Shown here in pieces: positions 43,713 through 53,987 of a stretch of DNA of 64,000 nucleotides. This DNA is from Pseudomonas benzenivorans. GTDB lineage: Bacteria > Pseudomonadota > Gammaproteobacteria > Pseudomonadales > Pseudomonadaceae. Numbering within the stretch: position 1 is the stretch's first letter; each line of letters begins with the position of its first letter. The stretch covers positions 1 through 64,000 of the forward strand of contig NZ_FNCT01000005.1 in assembly GCF_900100495.1 (NCBI RefSeq), read 5' to 3'. Under the pieces are notes generated by a model. It did no database searches, had not been told where the DNA came from, and saw only the letters and a list, made by a program, of their open reading frames with translations. The position numbers were made by a program, and so were the translations under genes.

Positions 43713-44615
43713 TCAATCCGAAAACAGCTCGAACATCAGTTGTCGCAACCAGATGTTGGCTAGGTCCTTGTGATATTTTGCGTGCCAGAACATGTTAATG
43801 GGGATTTCTGGTAGGTCGATGGGGATTGGCAGCACGCTCAAACCGAAGGGCTCTACACAGCAGTCAGCGAAGCGCTCAGGTACGGTGGCGAGTAGCTCCG
43901 TATGCTGGAGGATATGGCCGACGGCGACGAAGTGCGGAACCTCTAGGCGAATGTCCCGCCGGATGCCAGCTCGCGCCATATGGGAATCTACTTCGCCGTG
44001 GCCAGTGCTGGCGGCGATGACACGTATATGGCTGTAGGCACAGAAGCGCTCCAAGGTCAGTGGCTCTCTGGTGGCCGGGTGGTTCTTACGGCACAAGCAC
44101 ACGTAGCGGTTATGGAGAAGCCGACGCTGTAAGAAGCCGGCCTGTAGGTTGGGTAGCAGGCCTACGGCCAAATCTACTGTACCGTCTAGTAACGACTGTC
44201 CCAAACTCACCGAGCTGCCGCGTACCGTGCTGATTGTGCAATGGGGGGCCTTACGAGTGAGCGCATCTATTAACCGCGGCATGAAATATATCTCACCAAT
44301 GTCGGTCATGGCCAAGGTGAAGGTACGCTCGCTGGTTAAAGGATCGAAACGCTCTTCGTGATGTAGCGCTTCGCGCAGACTGTGCATGGCATGGGCGATA
44401 GGCTCAGCTAAATGTGCAGCATAGGGCGTAGGCTCCATGCCTTGGTGGGTACGCACGAATAGTTCGTCCTGCAGTGCGGTGCGCAGGCGCTTCAGGGCGT
44501 TGCTTACGGCAGGTTGGGTTAGGCCTAGGCTTTGCGCGACGATAGAGACACGCTTGTCGACCATCAACTGGTTGAATACTACCAGCAGGTTTAAATCCAG
44601 GTCATGCAGTTCCAT
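43713..44615 (-). CDS. nahR: NahR, LysR-type activator of both nah operons
   Basis: The 300-aa protein is close to NAH7 NahR over its whole length. It has an N-terminal winged helix-turn-helix (LGLTQPAVSNALKRLR) and an inducer-binding domain with TLAMTDIGEIYFMPRL and the ending NIWLRQLMFELFSD. With salicylate bound, NahR activates the upper and the salicylate operons. It is divergent from nahG, with the shared 155-bp control region between them, as in NAH plasmids. Confidence 0.96.
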   Translation of the reverse strand: MELHDLDLNLLVVFNQLMVDKRVSIVAQSLGLTQPAVSNALKRLRTALQDELFVRTHQGMEPTPYAAHLAEPIAHAMHSLREALHHEERFDPLTSERTFTLAMTDIGEIYFMPRLIDALTRKAPHCTISTVRGSSVSLGQSLLDGTVDLAVGLLPNLQAGFLQRRLLHNRYVCLCRKNHPATREPLTLERFCAYSHIRVIAASTGHGEVDSHMARAGIRRDIRLEVPHFVAVGHILQHTELLATVPERFADCCVEPFGLSVLPIPIDLPEIPINMFWHAKYHKDLANIWLRQLMFELFSD

Positions 44616-44666
44616 GGAGCCTCGCTATGCTGTTGACGTGGTCCTGCCAGAGCGGCAGCATCGGAC

Positions 44667-44681
44667 ATTCTCACTATGAAT
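44667..44681 (+). promoter_or_regulatory. Candidate NahR-binding site between nahR and nahG
   Basis: ATTCTCACTATGAAT is an ATTC-N7-GAAT dyad of the LysR T-N11-A type and matches part of the NahR consensus ATTCACGCTNNTGAT. It lies about 100 bp before the nahG start. The TATAAT at 44683-44688 beside it may be a -10 element for one of the divergent genes. The match is weaker than that upstream of nahAa. Confidence 0.4.
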
Positions 44682-44770
44682 ATATAATATAGGGATTAGT
44701 GTATTTATCAATAGTTATGGCTTCGCTACTGTTGGAGATATCCCAATAATAAAGTCATGACAGGTATTGC

Positions 44771-46084
44771 ATGAACGACATGAACGCTAAGAAACCAGCC
44801 TTGCGCGTCGCTATAGTCGGCGGCGGAATTTCAGGCCTTGCCTTGGCATTGAGCTTGTGCAAACACTCCCATCTTAATGTGCAGCTATTCGAGGCTGCCC
44901 CGGCGTTCGGTGAAGTCGGTGCTGGTGTGTCCTTCGGGCCTAACGCAGTGCGCGCCATTGTCGGTTTGGGTTTGGGTCAATCCTACTTTCAGGTTGCTGA
45001 TCGGACTCCGCAGCCTTGGGAGGATATTTGGTTTGAATGGCGGCGCGGTAGCGATGCTAGCTATCTAGGCGCCACCATTGCGCCGGGCGTAGGTCAGTCC
45101 TCTGTACACCGGGCTGATTTCCTTGACGCCCTAGTAAGACACCTTCCAGAAGGTATCGCCCAATTTAGGAAGCGTGCCACCCAAATCGAGCAGCAGGGTG
45201 ATGAACTGCAAGTGCTATTCGCCGACGGCACAGAGTACCGCTGCGATCTTCTAATCGGCGCCGACGGCATTAAGTCAGCGCTTCGTAGCTATGTGCTGGA
45301 AGGTCAGGGGCTGGATCATCTAGAACCACGTTTTAGCGGTACCTGTGCATACCGGGGCATGGTAGATAGCCTGCAACTGCGCGAAGCCTTTAGAATAAAG
45401 GGCATTGACGAGCACTTGGTGGATGTCCCGCAGATGTACTTAGGGCTCGATGGCCATATTCTTACCTTCCCGGTGAGAAAAGGCCGCATTGTCAACGTGG
45501 TAGCGTTCACCTCCGACCGTAGCCAGCCGGAACCGACTTGGCCCGCGGACGCTCCCTGGGTACGGGAAGCGAGCCAGCGCGAGATGCTCGATGCGTTCGC
45601 GGGCTGGGGCGATGCCCCGCGCGCCTTACTGGGGTGCATCCCGGCGCCAACTCTCTGGGCACTGCATGACCTGCCGGAACTGCCAGGCTACGTACACGGT
45701 CGGGTTGCCCTGATCGGCGACGCAGCGCACGCCATGCTGCCGCACCAAGGGGCCGGTGCAGGGCAAGGGCTTGAGGACGCCTATTTCCTCGCCCGGCTGT
45801 TGGGCGATAGTCGGACCGAAACAGGCAACCTCCCCGAGCTGCTTGGAGCTTACGACGACCTGCGCCGCCCTCATGCCTGTCGTGTGCAACGAACCACTGT
45901 GGAAACCGGCGAGTTATACGAGTTGCGCGACCCCATTGTAGGTGCGGACGAACAGCTGGTGGGGGAAATACTGGCGACTCGTTTCGACTGGCTATGGAAC
46001 CATGATCTCGATGCCGATGTGGCTGAGGCCCGACTGCGCATGGGCTGGGAGGCGCATGAGCAAATTGCGCTGCGTCAAGGGTAA
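44771..46084 (+). CDS. nahG: Salicylate 1-hydroxylase
   Basis: This 437-aa flavoprotein is very close to NAH7 NahG. It has the FAD motif GGGISGLAL, GVGQSSVHRADF, the DG motif GADGIKSALRS and the GD motif LIGDAAHAMLPHQG. It converts salicylate, NADH and O2 to catechol and CO2. It is the first gene of the salicylate operon, divergent from nahR. The C-terminus EQIALRQG is complete. Confidence 0.96.
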   Translation: MNDMNAKKPALRVAIVGGGISGLALALSLCKHSHLNVQLFEAAPAFGEVGAGVSFGPNAVRAIVGLGLGQSYFQVADRTPQPWEDIWFEWRRGSDASYLGATIAPGVGQSSVHRADFLDALVRHLPEGIAQFRKRATQIEQQGDELQVLFADGTEYRCDLLIGADGIKSALRSYVLEGQGLDHLEPRFSGTCAYRGMVDSLQLREAFRIKGIDEHLVDVPQMYLGLDGHILTFPVRKGRIVNVVAFTSDRSQPEPTWPADAPWVREASQREMLDAFAGWGDAPRALLGCIPAPTLWALHDLPELPGYVHGRVALIGDAAHAMLPHQGAGAGQGLEDAYFLARLLGDSRTETGNLPELLGAYDDLRRPHACRVQRTTVETGELYELRDPIVGADEQLVGEILATRFDWLWNHDLDADVAEARLRMGWEAHEQIALRQG

Positions 46085-46526
46085 GAGGCCGTGTCGATAG
46101 TGGCTAAGGTTTCGAAGGCGAGTAATTGAAGTGTTTTCTGCGAACGGGTTACGTGATGCACATAGGCTTGCGTTTAGTGCTAGGTGCAAAATATCACTTT
46201 GTTTCAGCCGCTAGGCCGACGCCCATGGGAGCCGTTGGATCTGTAAATATAGTTAGATTCTGATCTAAGCACAGGCAGCCACCGCATTGGTGCCAGTGGA
46301 CCGCAGATACCACGGTAACCCATTAGGATTTCATACATGCTGCGCCAAAGAGCATCGCTAGAGAGAACAATGCAAACCAATAACAAGAGTTCGTTCCGTT
46401 ACACCTTAATAATCAGCGCTCCCGCGATGACAATCAATACTTCCCTAGCGATCGCCAAACTGGTCAGGACTTGTATTTGGAGGTCCTGCAGCGGTGCCCA
46501 CTGACGCACATGTCGACGGAGGCGGG
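46085..46526. other. 442-bp gap between nahG and nahT
   Basis: No convincing gene is present. A 44-codon open frame at 46370-46504 (MQTNNKSSFRYTLIISAPA...) begins like a signal peptide and could be the stub of a deleted exported protein, but it has no good ribosome-binding site. The upper part contains stops in all frames. Confidence 0.5.
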
Positions 46527-46865
46527 ATGCCAACGGTCTTTGAAATCACTGTACGGCCTGATGGGGAGAGCTTCGTCTGCCAGCCGCAGCAGTCAGTGCT
46601 TCGTGCTATGGAGGCCCAGAACAAGCACTGCCTACCAGTTGGCTGTCGCGGCGGCGGGTGCGGCCTGTGTAAGGTGCGGGTGCTGACCGGTGATTACGAA
46701 TGCGGGCGTATGAGCTGCAAGCACGTACCGGTAGAGGCCCGCGAACAAGGCTACGCCCTGGCCTGCCGACTGTTTGCCCGTAGCGATCTATGTATCGAGC
46801 GTTATTCAAAGCCGTGCTATGAAAATACGGTCGACCCACAACAAAGAGAAAAGGTGACGTCATGA
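46527..46865 (+). CDS. nahT: Chloroplast-type ferredoxin NahT
   Basis: The ATG at 46527 follows GGAGGCGG and gives 112 aa; the ATG at 46494 is less likely. The [2Fe-2S] cysteines are Cys40, Cys45, Cys48 and Cys80 ([13 protein letters not shown]). NahT/XylT reduces the oxidised iron of catechol 2,3-dioxygenase and thereby reactivates it after inactivation by substituted catechols. Its stop overlaps the nahH start (ATGA), which suits stoichiometric synthesis. Confidence 0.95.
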   Translation: MPTVFEITVRPDGESFVCQPQQSVLRAMEAQNKHCLPVGCRGGGCGLCKVRVLTGDYECGRMSCKHVPVEAREQGYALACRLFARSDLCIERYSKPCYENTVDPQQREKVTS

Positions 46866-47785
46866 ACAAAGGTATAATGCGCCCCGGCCATGTGCAGCTG
46901 CGTGTACTGGACATGAGCAAGGCCCTGGAACACTACGTCGAGTTGCTGGGCCTGATCGAGATGGACCGTGACGATCAGGGCCGTGTCTATCTCAAGGCTT
47001 GGACCGAAGTTGACAAATTCTCCGTGGTGCTACGCGAAGCCGACGAACCTGGTATGGATTTTATGGGTTTCAAGGTTGTGGATGAGGATGCTCTCCGGCA
47101 ACTGGAGCGGGATCTGACGGCATATGGCTGTGCCGTTGAGCAGCTACCCGCAGGTGAGCTGAACAGTTGTGGCCGGCGCGTGCGCTTCCAGGCACCCTCC
47201 GGGCATCACTTCGAGTTGTATGCAGACAAGGAATATACTGGAAAGTGGGGTGTGAATGAGGTCAATCCCGAGGCATGGCCGCGCGATCTGAAAGGCATGG
47301 CGGCTGTGCGTTTCGATCATTGCCTACTGTATGGCGACGAATTGCCGGCGACCTATGACCTGTTCACCAAGGTGCTCGGCTTCTATCTGGCCGAACAGGT
47401 GCTGGACGAAAATGGCACGCGCGTCGCCCAGTTCCTCAGTCTGTCGACCAAGGCCCACGACGTGGCCTTCATTCACCATCCGGAAAAAGGCCGCCTCCAT
47501 CATGTGTCCTTTCACCTCGAAACCTGGGAAGACGTGCTTCGCGCCGCCGACCTGATCTCCATGACCGACACCTCTATCGACATCGGCCCGACCCGTCATG
47601 GCCTGACCCACGGCAAGACCATCTACTTCTTCGACCCGTCCGGTAACCGCAGCGAGGTGTTCTGCGGCGGCAACTACAGCTATCCGGATCACAAGCCGGT
47701 GACCTGGCTGGCTAAGGACCTGGGCAAGGCGATCTTCTATCACGACCGTGTGCTCAACGAACGATTCATGACCGTGCTGACCTGA
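46862..47785 (+). CDS. nahH: Catechol 2,3-dioxygenase
   Basis: The 307-aa extradiol dioxygenase has the Fe(II) ligands His153, His214 and Glu265 at the positions known for XylE/NahH. It makes 2-hydroxymuconic semialdehyde from catechol. It is translationally coupled to nahT. Codon composition becomes more GC-rich in its second half (from about 47290) and remains so through nahJ, which suggests a recombination join within the gene. Confidence 0.96.
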   Translation: MNKGIMRPGHVQLRVLDMSKALEHYVELLGLIEMDRDDQGRVYLKAWTEVDKFSVVLREADEPGMDFMGFKVVDEDALRQLERDLTAYGCAVEQLPAGELNSCGRRVRFQAPSGHHFELYADKEYTGKWGVNEVNPEAWPRDLKGMAAVRFDHCLLYGDELPATYDLFTKVLGFYLAEQVLDENGTRVAQFLSLSTKAHDVAFIHHPEKGRLHHVSFHLETWEDVLRAADLISMTDTSIDIGPTRHGLTHGKTIYFFDPSGNRSEVFCGGNYSYPDHKPVTWLAKDLGKAIFYHDRVLNERFMTVLT

Positions 47786-47819
47786 TGGTTCGGTTCGACT
47801 TATTGCAGAGATTGCGCAG

Positions 47820-49280
47820 ATGAAAGAGATCAAGCATTTCATTAACGGTGCCTTCGTCGATTCGGCCAGCGGCCGCACCTTCGAGGACATCAACCCGGTC
47901 AATGGCCAGGTGATCGGCCGCGTGCACGAGGCCGGCCGCGCCGAGGTCGACGCCGCGGTCAGGGCGGCACGCGCTGCGCTGAAGGGACCATGGGGGAAGA
48001 TGACGGTGGCCGAGCGCGCTGAGATTCTGCATCGCGTGGCCGATGGCGTCACGGCGCGCTTCGATGAGTTTCTCGAGGCCGAATGCCTGGACACCGGCAA
48101 GCCCAAATCCCTGGCCAGCCACATCGACATTCCGCGCGGCGCGGCCAATTTCAAGGTGTTCGCCGACCTGATCAAGAACGTGCCGACCGAAGCCTTCGAG
48201 ATGGCCACCCCGGACGGCGCCGGTGCACTCAACTACGGCGTGCGCCGGCCCAAGGGGGTGATCGGCGTGATCAGCCCGTGGAACCTGCCGCTGCTGCTGA
48301 TGACCTGGAAAGTCGGCCCGGCCCTGGCCTGCGGCAACTGCGTGGTGGTAAAACCATCCGAGGAAACCCCGCTGACCGCCACCCTGCTCGGCGAGGTGAT
48401 GCAGGCCGCCGGTGTGCCGGCCGGCGTGTACAACGTGGTGCACGGTTTCGGCGGCGATTCGGCCGGGGCCTTCCTCACCGAGCACCCGGACGTCGACGCC
48501 TACACCTTCACCGGCGAGACCGGCACCGGCGAAACCATCATGCGCGCCGCGGCCAAGGGCGTGCGCCAGGTGTCGCTGGAGCTGGGCGGCAAGAACGCCG
48601 GCATCGTCTTCGCCGACTGTGACCTGGACAAGGCCATCGAGGGCACCCTGCGCTCGGCCTTCGCCAACTGCGGCCAAGTCTGCCTGGGCACCGAGCGGGT
48701 GTATGTCGAGCGGCCGATCTTCGACGCGTTCGTCGCCCGCCTGAAGGCCGGCGCCGAAGCGTTGAAGATCGGCGAACCGAACGATCCAGAGGCCAATTTC
48801 GGCCCGCTGATCAGCCACAAGCACCGTGAAAAAGTCCTCAGTTACTACCAGCAGGCAGTCGACGACGGCGCCACCGTTGTCACCGGCGGCGGCGTGCCGG
48901 AGATGCCGGCGCACCTGGCCGGCGGCGCCTGGGTGCAGCCGACCATCTGGACCGGCCTGACCGACGATTCGGCGGTGGTCACCGAGGAAATCTTCGGCCC
49001 CTGCTGCCATATCCGCCCGTTCGACAGCGAGGAGGAAGCCATTGAACTGGCCAACAGCCTGCCTTACGGCCTGGCCTCGGCGATCTGGACCGAGAACGCT
49101 TCGCGCGCCCACCGCGTCGCCGGGCAGATCGAGGCCGGCATCGTCTGGGTCAACAGCTGGTTCCTGCGCGACCTGCGCACCGCCTTCGGCGGCAGCAAGC
49201 AGTCGGGCATCGGGCGCGAAGGGGGTGTGCACTCGCTGGAATTCTACACCGAGCTGAAAAACATCTGTGTGAAACTCTGA
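47820..49280 (+). CDS. nahI: 2-Hydroxymuconic semialdehyde dehydrogenase
   Basis: The 486-aa aldehyde dehydrogenase has catalytic Cys in NCGQVCLGTER, Glu in SLELGGKNAG and Asn in SPWNLP. It oxidises hydroxymuconic semialdehyde to 4-oxalocrotonate, the main branch for catechol itself. Codon use is strongly GC-rich, like the core genome and unlike nahG or the upper operon. Confidence 0.95.
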   Translation: MKEIKHFINGAFVDSASGRTFEDINPVNGQVIGRVHEAGRAEVDAAVRAARAALKGPWGKMTVAERAEILHRVADGVTARFDEFLEAECLDTGKPKSLASHIDIPRGAANFKVFADLIKNVPTEAFEMATPDGAGALNYGVRRPKGVIGVISPWNLPLLLMTWKVGPALACGNCVVVKPSEETPLTATLLGEVMQAAGVPAGVYNVVHGFGGDSAGAFLTEHPDVDAYTFTGETGTGETIMRAAAKGVRQVSLELGGKNAGIVFADCDLDKAIEGTLRSAFANCGQVCLGTERVYVERPIFDAFVARLKAGAEALKIGEPNDPEANFGPLISHKHREKVLSYYQQAVDDGATVVTGGGVPEMPAHLAGGAWVQPTIWTGLTDDSAVVTEEIFGPCCHIRPFDSEEEAIELANSLPYGLASAIWTENASRAHRVAGQIEAGIVWVNSWFLRDLRTAFGGSKQSGIGREGGVHSLEFYTELKNICVKL

Positions 49281-49290
49281 GGAGCTGGCC

Positions 49291-50139
49291 ATGAACGCAC
49301 CGCAGCAAAGCCCTGAAATCGGTCGCGAAATCCTCGCCGCTGGCTACCGCACCAACCTGCATGATCAGGGCGAAGGCTTCCCGGTTCTGCTGATCCACGG
49401 CTCCGGGCCGGGCGTCACCGCCTGGGCCAACTGGCGCGGGATCATTCCGCAGCTGGCGCAGACGCGCCGGGTGGTCGCTCCGGACATGCTCGGCTTCGGC
49501 TACAGCGAACGTCCGGCCGATGGACAATACAGCCAGGCGCGCTGGGTCGAGCATGCCATCGGCGTGCTCGACGCCCTCGGCATCCAGCAGGGCGACATCG
49601 TCGGCAACTCGTTCGGCGGCGGGCTGGCGCTGGCACTGGCCATCCGTCACCCCGAGCGCGTGCGCCGGCTGGTGCTGATGGGCAGCGTCGGCGTGGCCTT
49701 TCCGATCACCGAGGGGCTGGAAATGGCGTGGGGCTACACGCCGTCGCTGGCCAACATGCGCAGGCTGCTCGATCTGTTCGCCCACGACCGCACCCTGGTC
49801 AACGACGAGCTGGCCGAGCTGCGCTACCAAGCCAGCATCCGCCCGGGCTTCCAGGAGTCGTTCGCCGCGATGTTCCCGCCGCCACGGCAGAACGGAGTCG
49901 ACGATCTGGCCAGCAACGAGGCCGATATCCGCGCCCTGCCCCACGAAACCCTGGTCATCCATGGCCGCGAGGATCGGATCATCCCGCTGCAGGCTTCGCT
50001 GACCCTCGCGCAGTGGATTCCCAACGCCCAACTCCACGTCTTTGGCCATTGCGGCCACTGGACCCAGATCGAACACGCCGAGCGTTTCGCCCGCCTGGTC
50101 GAGAATTTCCTCGCCGAGGCCGACGCCCTCCATTCCTGA
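49291..50139 (+). CDS. nahN: 2-Hydroxymuconic semialdehyde hydrolase
   Basis: The 282-aa alpha/beta-hydrolase has the nucleophile elbow GNSFGGG, an oxyanion HGSGPG motif, Asp in HGREDRI and His in GHCGHWTQIE. It hydrolyses the ring-cleavage product (chiefly those of 3-substituted catechols) to 2-hydroxypenta-2,4-dienoate. GAGGAG precedes the ATG, 11 bp after nahI. Confidence 0.95.
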   Translation: MNAPQQSPEIGREILAAGYRTNLHDQGEGFPVLLIHGSGPGVTAWANWRGIIPQLAQTRRVVAPDMLGFGYSERPADGQYSQARWVEHAIGVLDALGIQQGDIVGNSFGGGLALALAIRHPERVRRLVLMGSVGVAFPITEGLEMAWGYTPSLANMRRLLDLFAHDRTLVNDELAELRYQASIRPGFQESFAAMFPPPRQNGVDDLASNEADIRALPHETLVIHGREDRIIPLQASLTLAQWIPNAQLHVFGHCGHWTQIEHAERFARLVENFLAEADALHS

Positions 50140-50150
50140 GAGAGACCGAT

Positions 50151-50936
50151 ATGGACAAGACATTGATCAACGAACTCGGCGACGAGCTCTACCAGGCGAT
50201 GGTCCAGCGCGAGACCGTGTCGCCGCTGACCAGCCGCGGCTTCGACATCACGGTCGAGGACGCCTACCACATCTCCCTGCGCATGCTCGAACGCCGCCTG
50301 GCGGCCGGCGAGCGGGTGATCGGCAAGAAGATCGGCGTCACCAGCAAGGCCGTGCAGAACATGCTCAGCGTGCACCAGCCGGACTTCGGCTACCTCACCG
50401 ATGCCATGGTCTACAACAGCGGCGAGGCAATGCCGATCAGCGAGCGGCTGATCCAGCCACGCGCCGAGGGCGAGATCGCCTTCATCCTCAAGAAGGATTT
50501 GATGGGGCCGGGCGTGACCAACGCCGACGTGCTGGCTGCCACCGAATGCGTGATCCCCTGCTTCGAAGTGGTCGATTCGCGCATCCAGGACTGGAAGATC
50601 AAGATCCAGGACACCGTCGCGGACAACGCCTCCTGCGGGCTGTTCGTGCTGGGGGACCAGGCCGTCTCACCGCGCCAGGTCGATCTGGTCACCTGCGGCA
50701 TGCTGGTTGAGAAGAACGGCCAGCTGCTCTCCACCGGCGCTGGAGCGGCTGCGCTCGGCTCGCCGGTCAACTGCGTGGCCTGGCTGGCCAACACCCTCGG
50801 CCACTTCGGCATTGGCCTCAAGGCCGGCGAAGTGATCCTGTCCGGCTCGCTGGTTCCGCTGGAACCGGTCAAGGCCGGTGATTTCATGCGCGTCGAGATC
50901 GGCGGCATCGGCAGCGCCTCCGTGCGCTTCATCTGA
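50151..50936 (+). CDS. nahL: 2-Hydroxypenta-2,4-dienoate hydratase
   Basis: The start at 50151 ([13 protein letters not shown]) gives 261 aa, the family length. It shows [12 protein letters not shown] and EGEIAFIL, with acidic metal-binding residues in EIAFIL and FEVVDSR. It adds water to 2-hydroxypentadienoate to form 4-hydroxy-2-oxovalerate. It is homologous to the decarboxylase nahK later in the operon, with which such enzymes form complexes. Confidence 0.94.
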   Translation: MDKTLINELGDELYQAMVQRETVSPLTSRGFDITVEDAYHISLRMLERRLAAGERVIGKKIGVTSKAVQNMLSVHQPDFGYLTDAMVYNSGEAMPISERLIQPRAEGEIAFILKKDLMGPGVTNADVLAATECVIPCFEVVDSRIQDWKIKIQDTVADNASCGLFVLGDQAVSPRQVDLVTCGMLVEKNGQLLSTGAGAAALGSPVNCVAWLANTLGHFGIGLKAGEVILSGSLVPLEPVKAGDFMRVEIGGIGSASVRFI

Positions 50937-50950
50937 TCGAGGACAGCCTG

Positions 50951-51874
50951 ATGAGCAAGAAACTGAAAGCCGCCATTATCGGCCCGGGCAACATCGGCAC
51001 AGATCTGGTGATGAAGATGCTGCGTTCCGAGTGGATCGAGCCGGTCTGGATGGTCGGCATCGACCCCGAGTCCGATGGCCTCAAGCGCGCCCGCGAGTTC
51101 GGCCTGAAGACCACCGCCGAGGGCGTCGACGGCCTGCTGCCGCACGTGCTCGAGGACGATATCCGCATCGCCTTCGATGCCACCTCCGCCTATGTACACG
51201 CCGAGAACAGCCGCAAGCTCAACGAGCTGGGCGTGCTGATGGTCGACCTGACCCCGGCCGCCATCGGCCCGTACTGCGTGCCGCCGGTGAACCTCAAGCA
51301 GCATGTCGGCACGCTGGAAATGAACGTCAACATGGTCACCTGTGGTGGCCAGGCCACCATCCCGATGGTCGCCGCGGTATCGCGCGTGCAGCCGGTGGCC
51401 TACGGCGAGATCGTCGCCACCGTGTCCTCGCGCTCCATCGGCCCGGGCACCCGCAAGAACATCGACGAGTTCACCCGCACCACCGCCGGCGCCATCGAGC
51501 AGGTCGGCGGGGCCAAGGAAGGCAAGGCGATCATCGTCGTCAACCCGGCCGAGCCGCCGCTGATGATGCGCGACACCATCCACTGCCTGACCGAAACCGA
51601 ACCGGACCAGGATGCGATCACCGCATCGGTCCACGCGATGATCGCCGAGGTGCAGAAGTACGTGCCCGGCTACCGGCTGAAGAATGGCCCGGTATTCGAC
51701 GGCAACCGCGTCTCGATCTTCATGGAAGTCGAGGGCCTGGGCGACTACCTGCCCAAGTACGCCGGCAACCTCGACATCATGACCGCCGCAGCGCTGCGTA
51801 CTGGCGAGATGTTCGCCGAGGAAATCGCCAGCGGCACCATTCAACTGCCACGTCGTGAAGCGGCACTGGCCTGA
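50951..51874 (+). CDS. nahO: Acetaldehyde dehydrogenase (acylating)
   Basis: The 307-aa protein has the NAD motif [10 protein letters not shown] and the catalytic Cys in [12 protein letters not shown]. It turns acetaldehyde into acetyl-CoA. It works in a channelled complex with the aldolase encoded next; the order dehydrogenase-aldolase is conserved in all meta pathways. Confidence 0.96.
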   Translation: MSKKLKAAIIGPGNIGTDLVMKMLRSEWIEPVWMVGIDPESDGLKRAREFGLKTTAEGVDGLLPHVLEDDIRIAFDATSAYVHAENSRKLNELGVLMVDLTPAAIGPYCVPPVNLKQHVGTLEMNVNMVTCGGQATIPMVAAVSRVQPVAYGEIVATVSSRSIGPGTRKNIDEFTRTTAGAIEQVGGAKEGKAIIVVNPAEPPLMMRDTIHCLTETEPDQDAITASVHAMIAEVQKYVPGYRLKNGPVFDGNRVSIFMEVEGLGDYLPKYAGNLDIMTAAALRTGEMFAEEIASGTIQLPRREAALA

Positions 51875-51885
51875 GGAGTAGCACC

Positions 51886-52926
51886 ATGAATCTGCAAGGC
51901 AAGAACGTCACCCTGCACGACATGAGCCTGCGCGACGGCATGCACGCCAAGCGCCACCAGATCAGCCTCGAGCAGATGATCGCGGTCGCCACCGGCCTCG
52001 ACGCCGCCGGCATGCCGCTGATCGAGATCACCCACGGCGACGGCCTCGGCGGTCGCTCGATCAACTACGGCTTCCCCGCGCACAGCGACGAGGAATACCT
52101 GCGTGCGGTAATCCCGCGCCTCAAGCAGGCCAAGGTATCCGCCCTGCTGCTGCCGGGCATCGGCACGGTCGACCACCTGAAGATGGCGCTCGACTGTGGC
52201 GTCTCCACCATTCGTGTGGCCACGCATTGCACCGAGGCCGACGTCTCCGAGCAGCACATCGGCATGTCGCGCAAGCTGGGCGCCGATACCGTCGGCTTTC
52301 TGATGATGGCGCACATGATCAGCGCGGAAAAAGTGCTCGAGCAGGCCAGGCTGATGGAAAGCTACGGCGCTAACTGCATCTACTGCACCGACTCGGCCGG
52401 CTACATGCTGCCCGATGAGGTCAGCGAGAAGATCGGCCTGCTGCGCGCCGAGCTGAACCCCGCCACCGAGATCGGCTTCCACGGCCACCACAACATGGGC
52501 ATGGCCATCGCCAACTCGCTGGCCGCCATCGAAGCTGGCGCCTCGCGTATCGACGGCTCGGTCGCCGGCCTCGGCGCCGGTGCCGGCAACACCCCGCTGG
52601 AAGTCTTCGTCGCGGTGTGCAAGCGCATGGGCGTGGAAACCGGCATCGACCTCTACAAGATCATGGATGTGGCCGAAGACATCGTCGTGCCAATGATGGA
52701 CCAGCCGATCCGCGTCGACCGCGATGCGCTGACCCTGGGCTATGCCGGCGTATACAGCTCGTTCCTGTTGTTTGCCCAGCGCGCCGAGAAGAAATACGGC
52801 GTACCGGCCCGCGACATTCTGGTCGAGCTGGGGCGCCGCGGCACCGTCGGCGGCCAGGAAGACATGATCGAAGACCTCGCCCTGGATATGTCCCGGGCCC
52901 GCCAGAACCAGAAGGTGAGCGCATGA
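51886..52926 (+). CDS. nahM: 4-Hydroxy-2-oxovalerate aldolase
   Basis: The 346-aa HMGL-like aldolase has the metal and substrate motifs [14 protein letters not shown] and [14 protein letters not shown]. It splits 4-hydroxy-2-oxovalerate into pyruvate and acetaldehyde and passes the latter to NahO. Its stop overlaps the nahK start (ATGA). Confidence 0.96.
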   Translation: MNLQGKNVTLHDMSLRDGMHAKRHQISLEQMIAVATGLDAAGMPLIEITHGDGLGGRSINYGFPAHSDEEYLRAVIPRLKQAKVSALLLPGIGTVDHLKMALDCGVSTIRVATHCTEADVSEQHIGMSRKLGADTVGFLMMAHMISAEKVLEQARLMESYGANCIYCTDSAGYMLPDEVSEKIGLLRAELNPATEIGFHGHHNMGMAIANSLAAIEAGASRIDGSVAGLGAGAGNTPLEVFVAVCKRMGVETGIDLYKIMDVAEDIVVPMMDQPIRVDRDALTLGYAGVYSSFLLFAQRAEKKYGVPARDILVELGRRGTVGGQEDMIEDLALDMSRARQNQKVSA

Positions 52927-53717
52927 ACCGTACCCTCAACCGCGAGCAGGTGCTGGCCCTGGCCGAGCACATCGAGAACGCCGAATTGCAGGCGCACGAT
53001 ATTCACAAGGTCACCAACGATTATCCCGAGATGACCTTCGCCGATGCCTACGACATCCAGTGGGAAATCCGCCGCCGCAAGGAGGCGCGCGGCAACAAGA
53101 TCGTCGGCCTGAAGATGGGCCTGACCTCTTGGGCGAAGATGGCGCAGATGGGCGTGGAGACGCCGATCTACGGCTTTCTCGCCGACTACTTCAGCGTGCC
53201 CGATGGTGGCGTGGTGGATTGCTCCAAGCTGATCCATCCGAAGATCGAGGCGGAAATCTCGGTGGTCACCAAGGCGCCGCTGCAAGGCCCCGGTTGCCAC
53301 ATCGGTGACGTGATTGCAGCGGTCGACTACGTGATCCCCACCGTCGAGGTGATCGACTCGCGCTACGAGAACTTCAAGTTCGACCTGATCAGCGTGGTGG
53401 CCGACAACGCCTCCTCGACGCGTTTCATCACCGGCGGCCAGATGGCCAATCTGGAAGACGTCGACCTGCGCACCCTCGGCGTGGTGATGGAGAAGAACGG
53501 TGAGGTGGTAGAACTTGGTGCCGGCGCCGCAGTGCTCGGCCATCCGCTGTCCAGCGTGGCGATGCTCGCCAACCTGCTGGCAGAGCGCGGCGAACACATA
53601 CCGGCCGGCACATTCATCATGACCGGTGGCATCACGGCTGCGGTATCGGTGGAGCCGGGCGACAACATCACCGTGCGCTATCAGGGGCTTGGCAGCGTCT
53701 CCGCGCGCTTCATCTGA
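52923..53717 (+). CDS. nahK: 4-Oxalocrotonate decarboxylase
   Basis: The ATG at 52923 overlaps the nahM stop and gives 264 aa. The family motifs [16 protein letters not shown] and EAEISVV and acidic ligands in [11 protein letters not shown] are present. It decarboxylates the keto form of 4-oxalocrotonate to 2-hydroxypentadienoate, probably in complex with NahL. A strong hairpin lies between it and nahJ. Confidence 0.95.
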   Translation: MNRTLNREQVLALAEHIENAELQAHDIHKVTNDYPEMTFADAYDIQWEIRRRKEARGNKIVGLKMGLTSWAKMAQMGVETPIYGFLADYFSVPDGGVVDCSKLIHPKIEAEISVVTKAPLQGPGCHIGDVIAAVDYVIPTVEVIDSRYENFKFDLISVVADNASSTRFITGGQMANLEDVDLRTLGVVMEKNGEVVELGAGAAVLGHPLSSVAMLANLLAERGEHIPAGTFIMTGGITAAVSVEPGDNITVRYQGLGSVSARFI

Positions 53718-53722
53718 GCCAT

Positions 53723-53743
53723 TCGGCCGCCCTGCACGGGCGG
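53723..53743 (+). terminator. Hairpin between nahK and nahJ
   Basis: A perfect 8-bp stem, GGCCGCCC with GGGCGGCC around loop TGCAC, begins six bases after the nahK stop and is followed by TCTTCTTC. It resembles an intrinsic terminator with a weak U-tract and may lower or separate expression of nahJ and nahX. Confidence 0.55.
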
Positions 53744-53765
53744 CCTCTTCTTCAGGAGACACACC

Positions 53766-53957
53766 ATGCCTATTGCCCAGATCCATATCCTCGAAGGCCG
53801 CAGCGACGAGCAGAAGGAGTCGCTGATCCGCGAGGTCAGCCAGGCCATCTCGCGCTCGCTGGACGCGCCGCTGGCCAGCGTGCGGGTGATCATCACCGAG
53901 ATGCCCAAGGTCCACTTCGGCATCGGCGGCGAGAGCGCCAAGGCCATTGGTCGATGA
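53766..53957 (+). CDS. nahJ: 4-Oxalocrotonate tautomerase
   Basis: The 63-aa protein begins [17 protein letters not shown]. After removal of Met, Pro1 is the catalytic base, and Arg11 (with Arg39 of the family position near SVRV) completes the usual site. It converts the enol to the keto form of 4-oxalocrotonate. CAGGAG precedes the ATG. Confidence 0.95.
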   Translation: MPIAQIHILEGRSDEQKESLIREVSQAISRSLDAPLASVRVIITEMPKVHFGIGGESAKAIGR

Positions 53958-53987
53958 GCCTGCCTCCTCCTGCACAGAGTCCGGCAC

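Noticed and set aside
46370..46504. 44-codon frame with signal-peptide-like start between nahG and nahT
   Set aside because: It has no ribosome-binding site and no recognisable continuation; kept only as a possible remnant.
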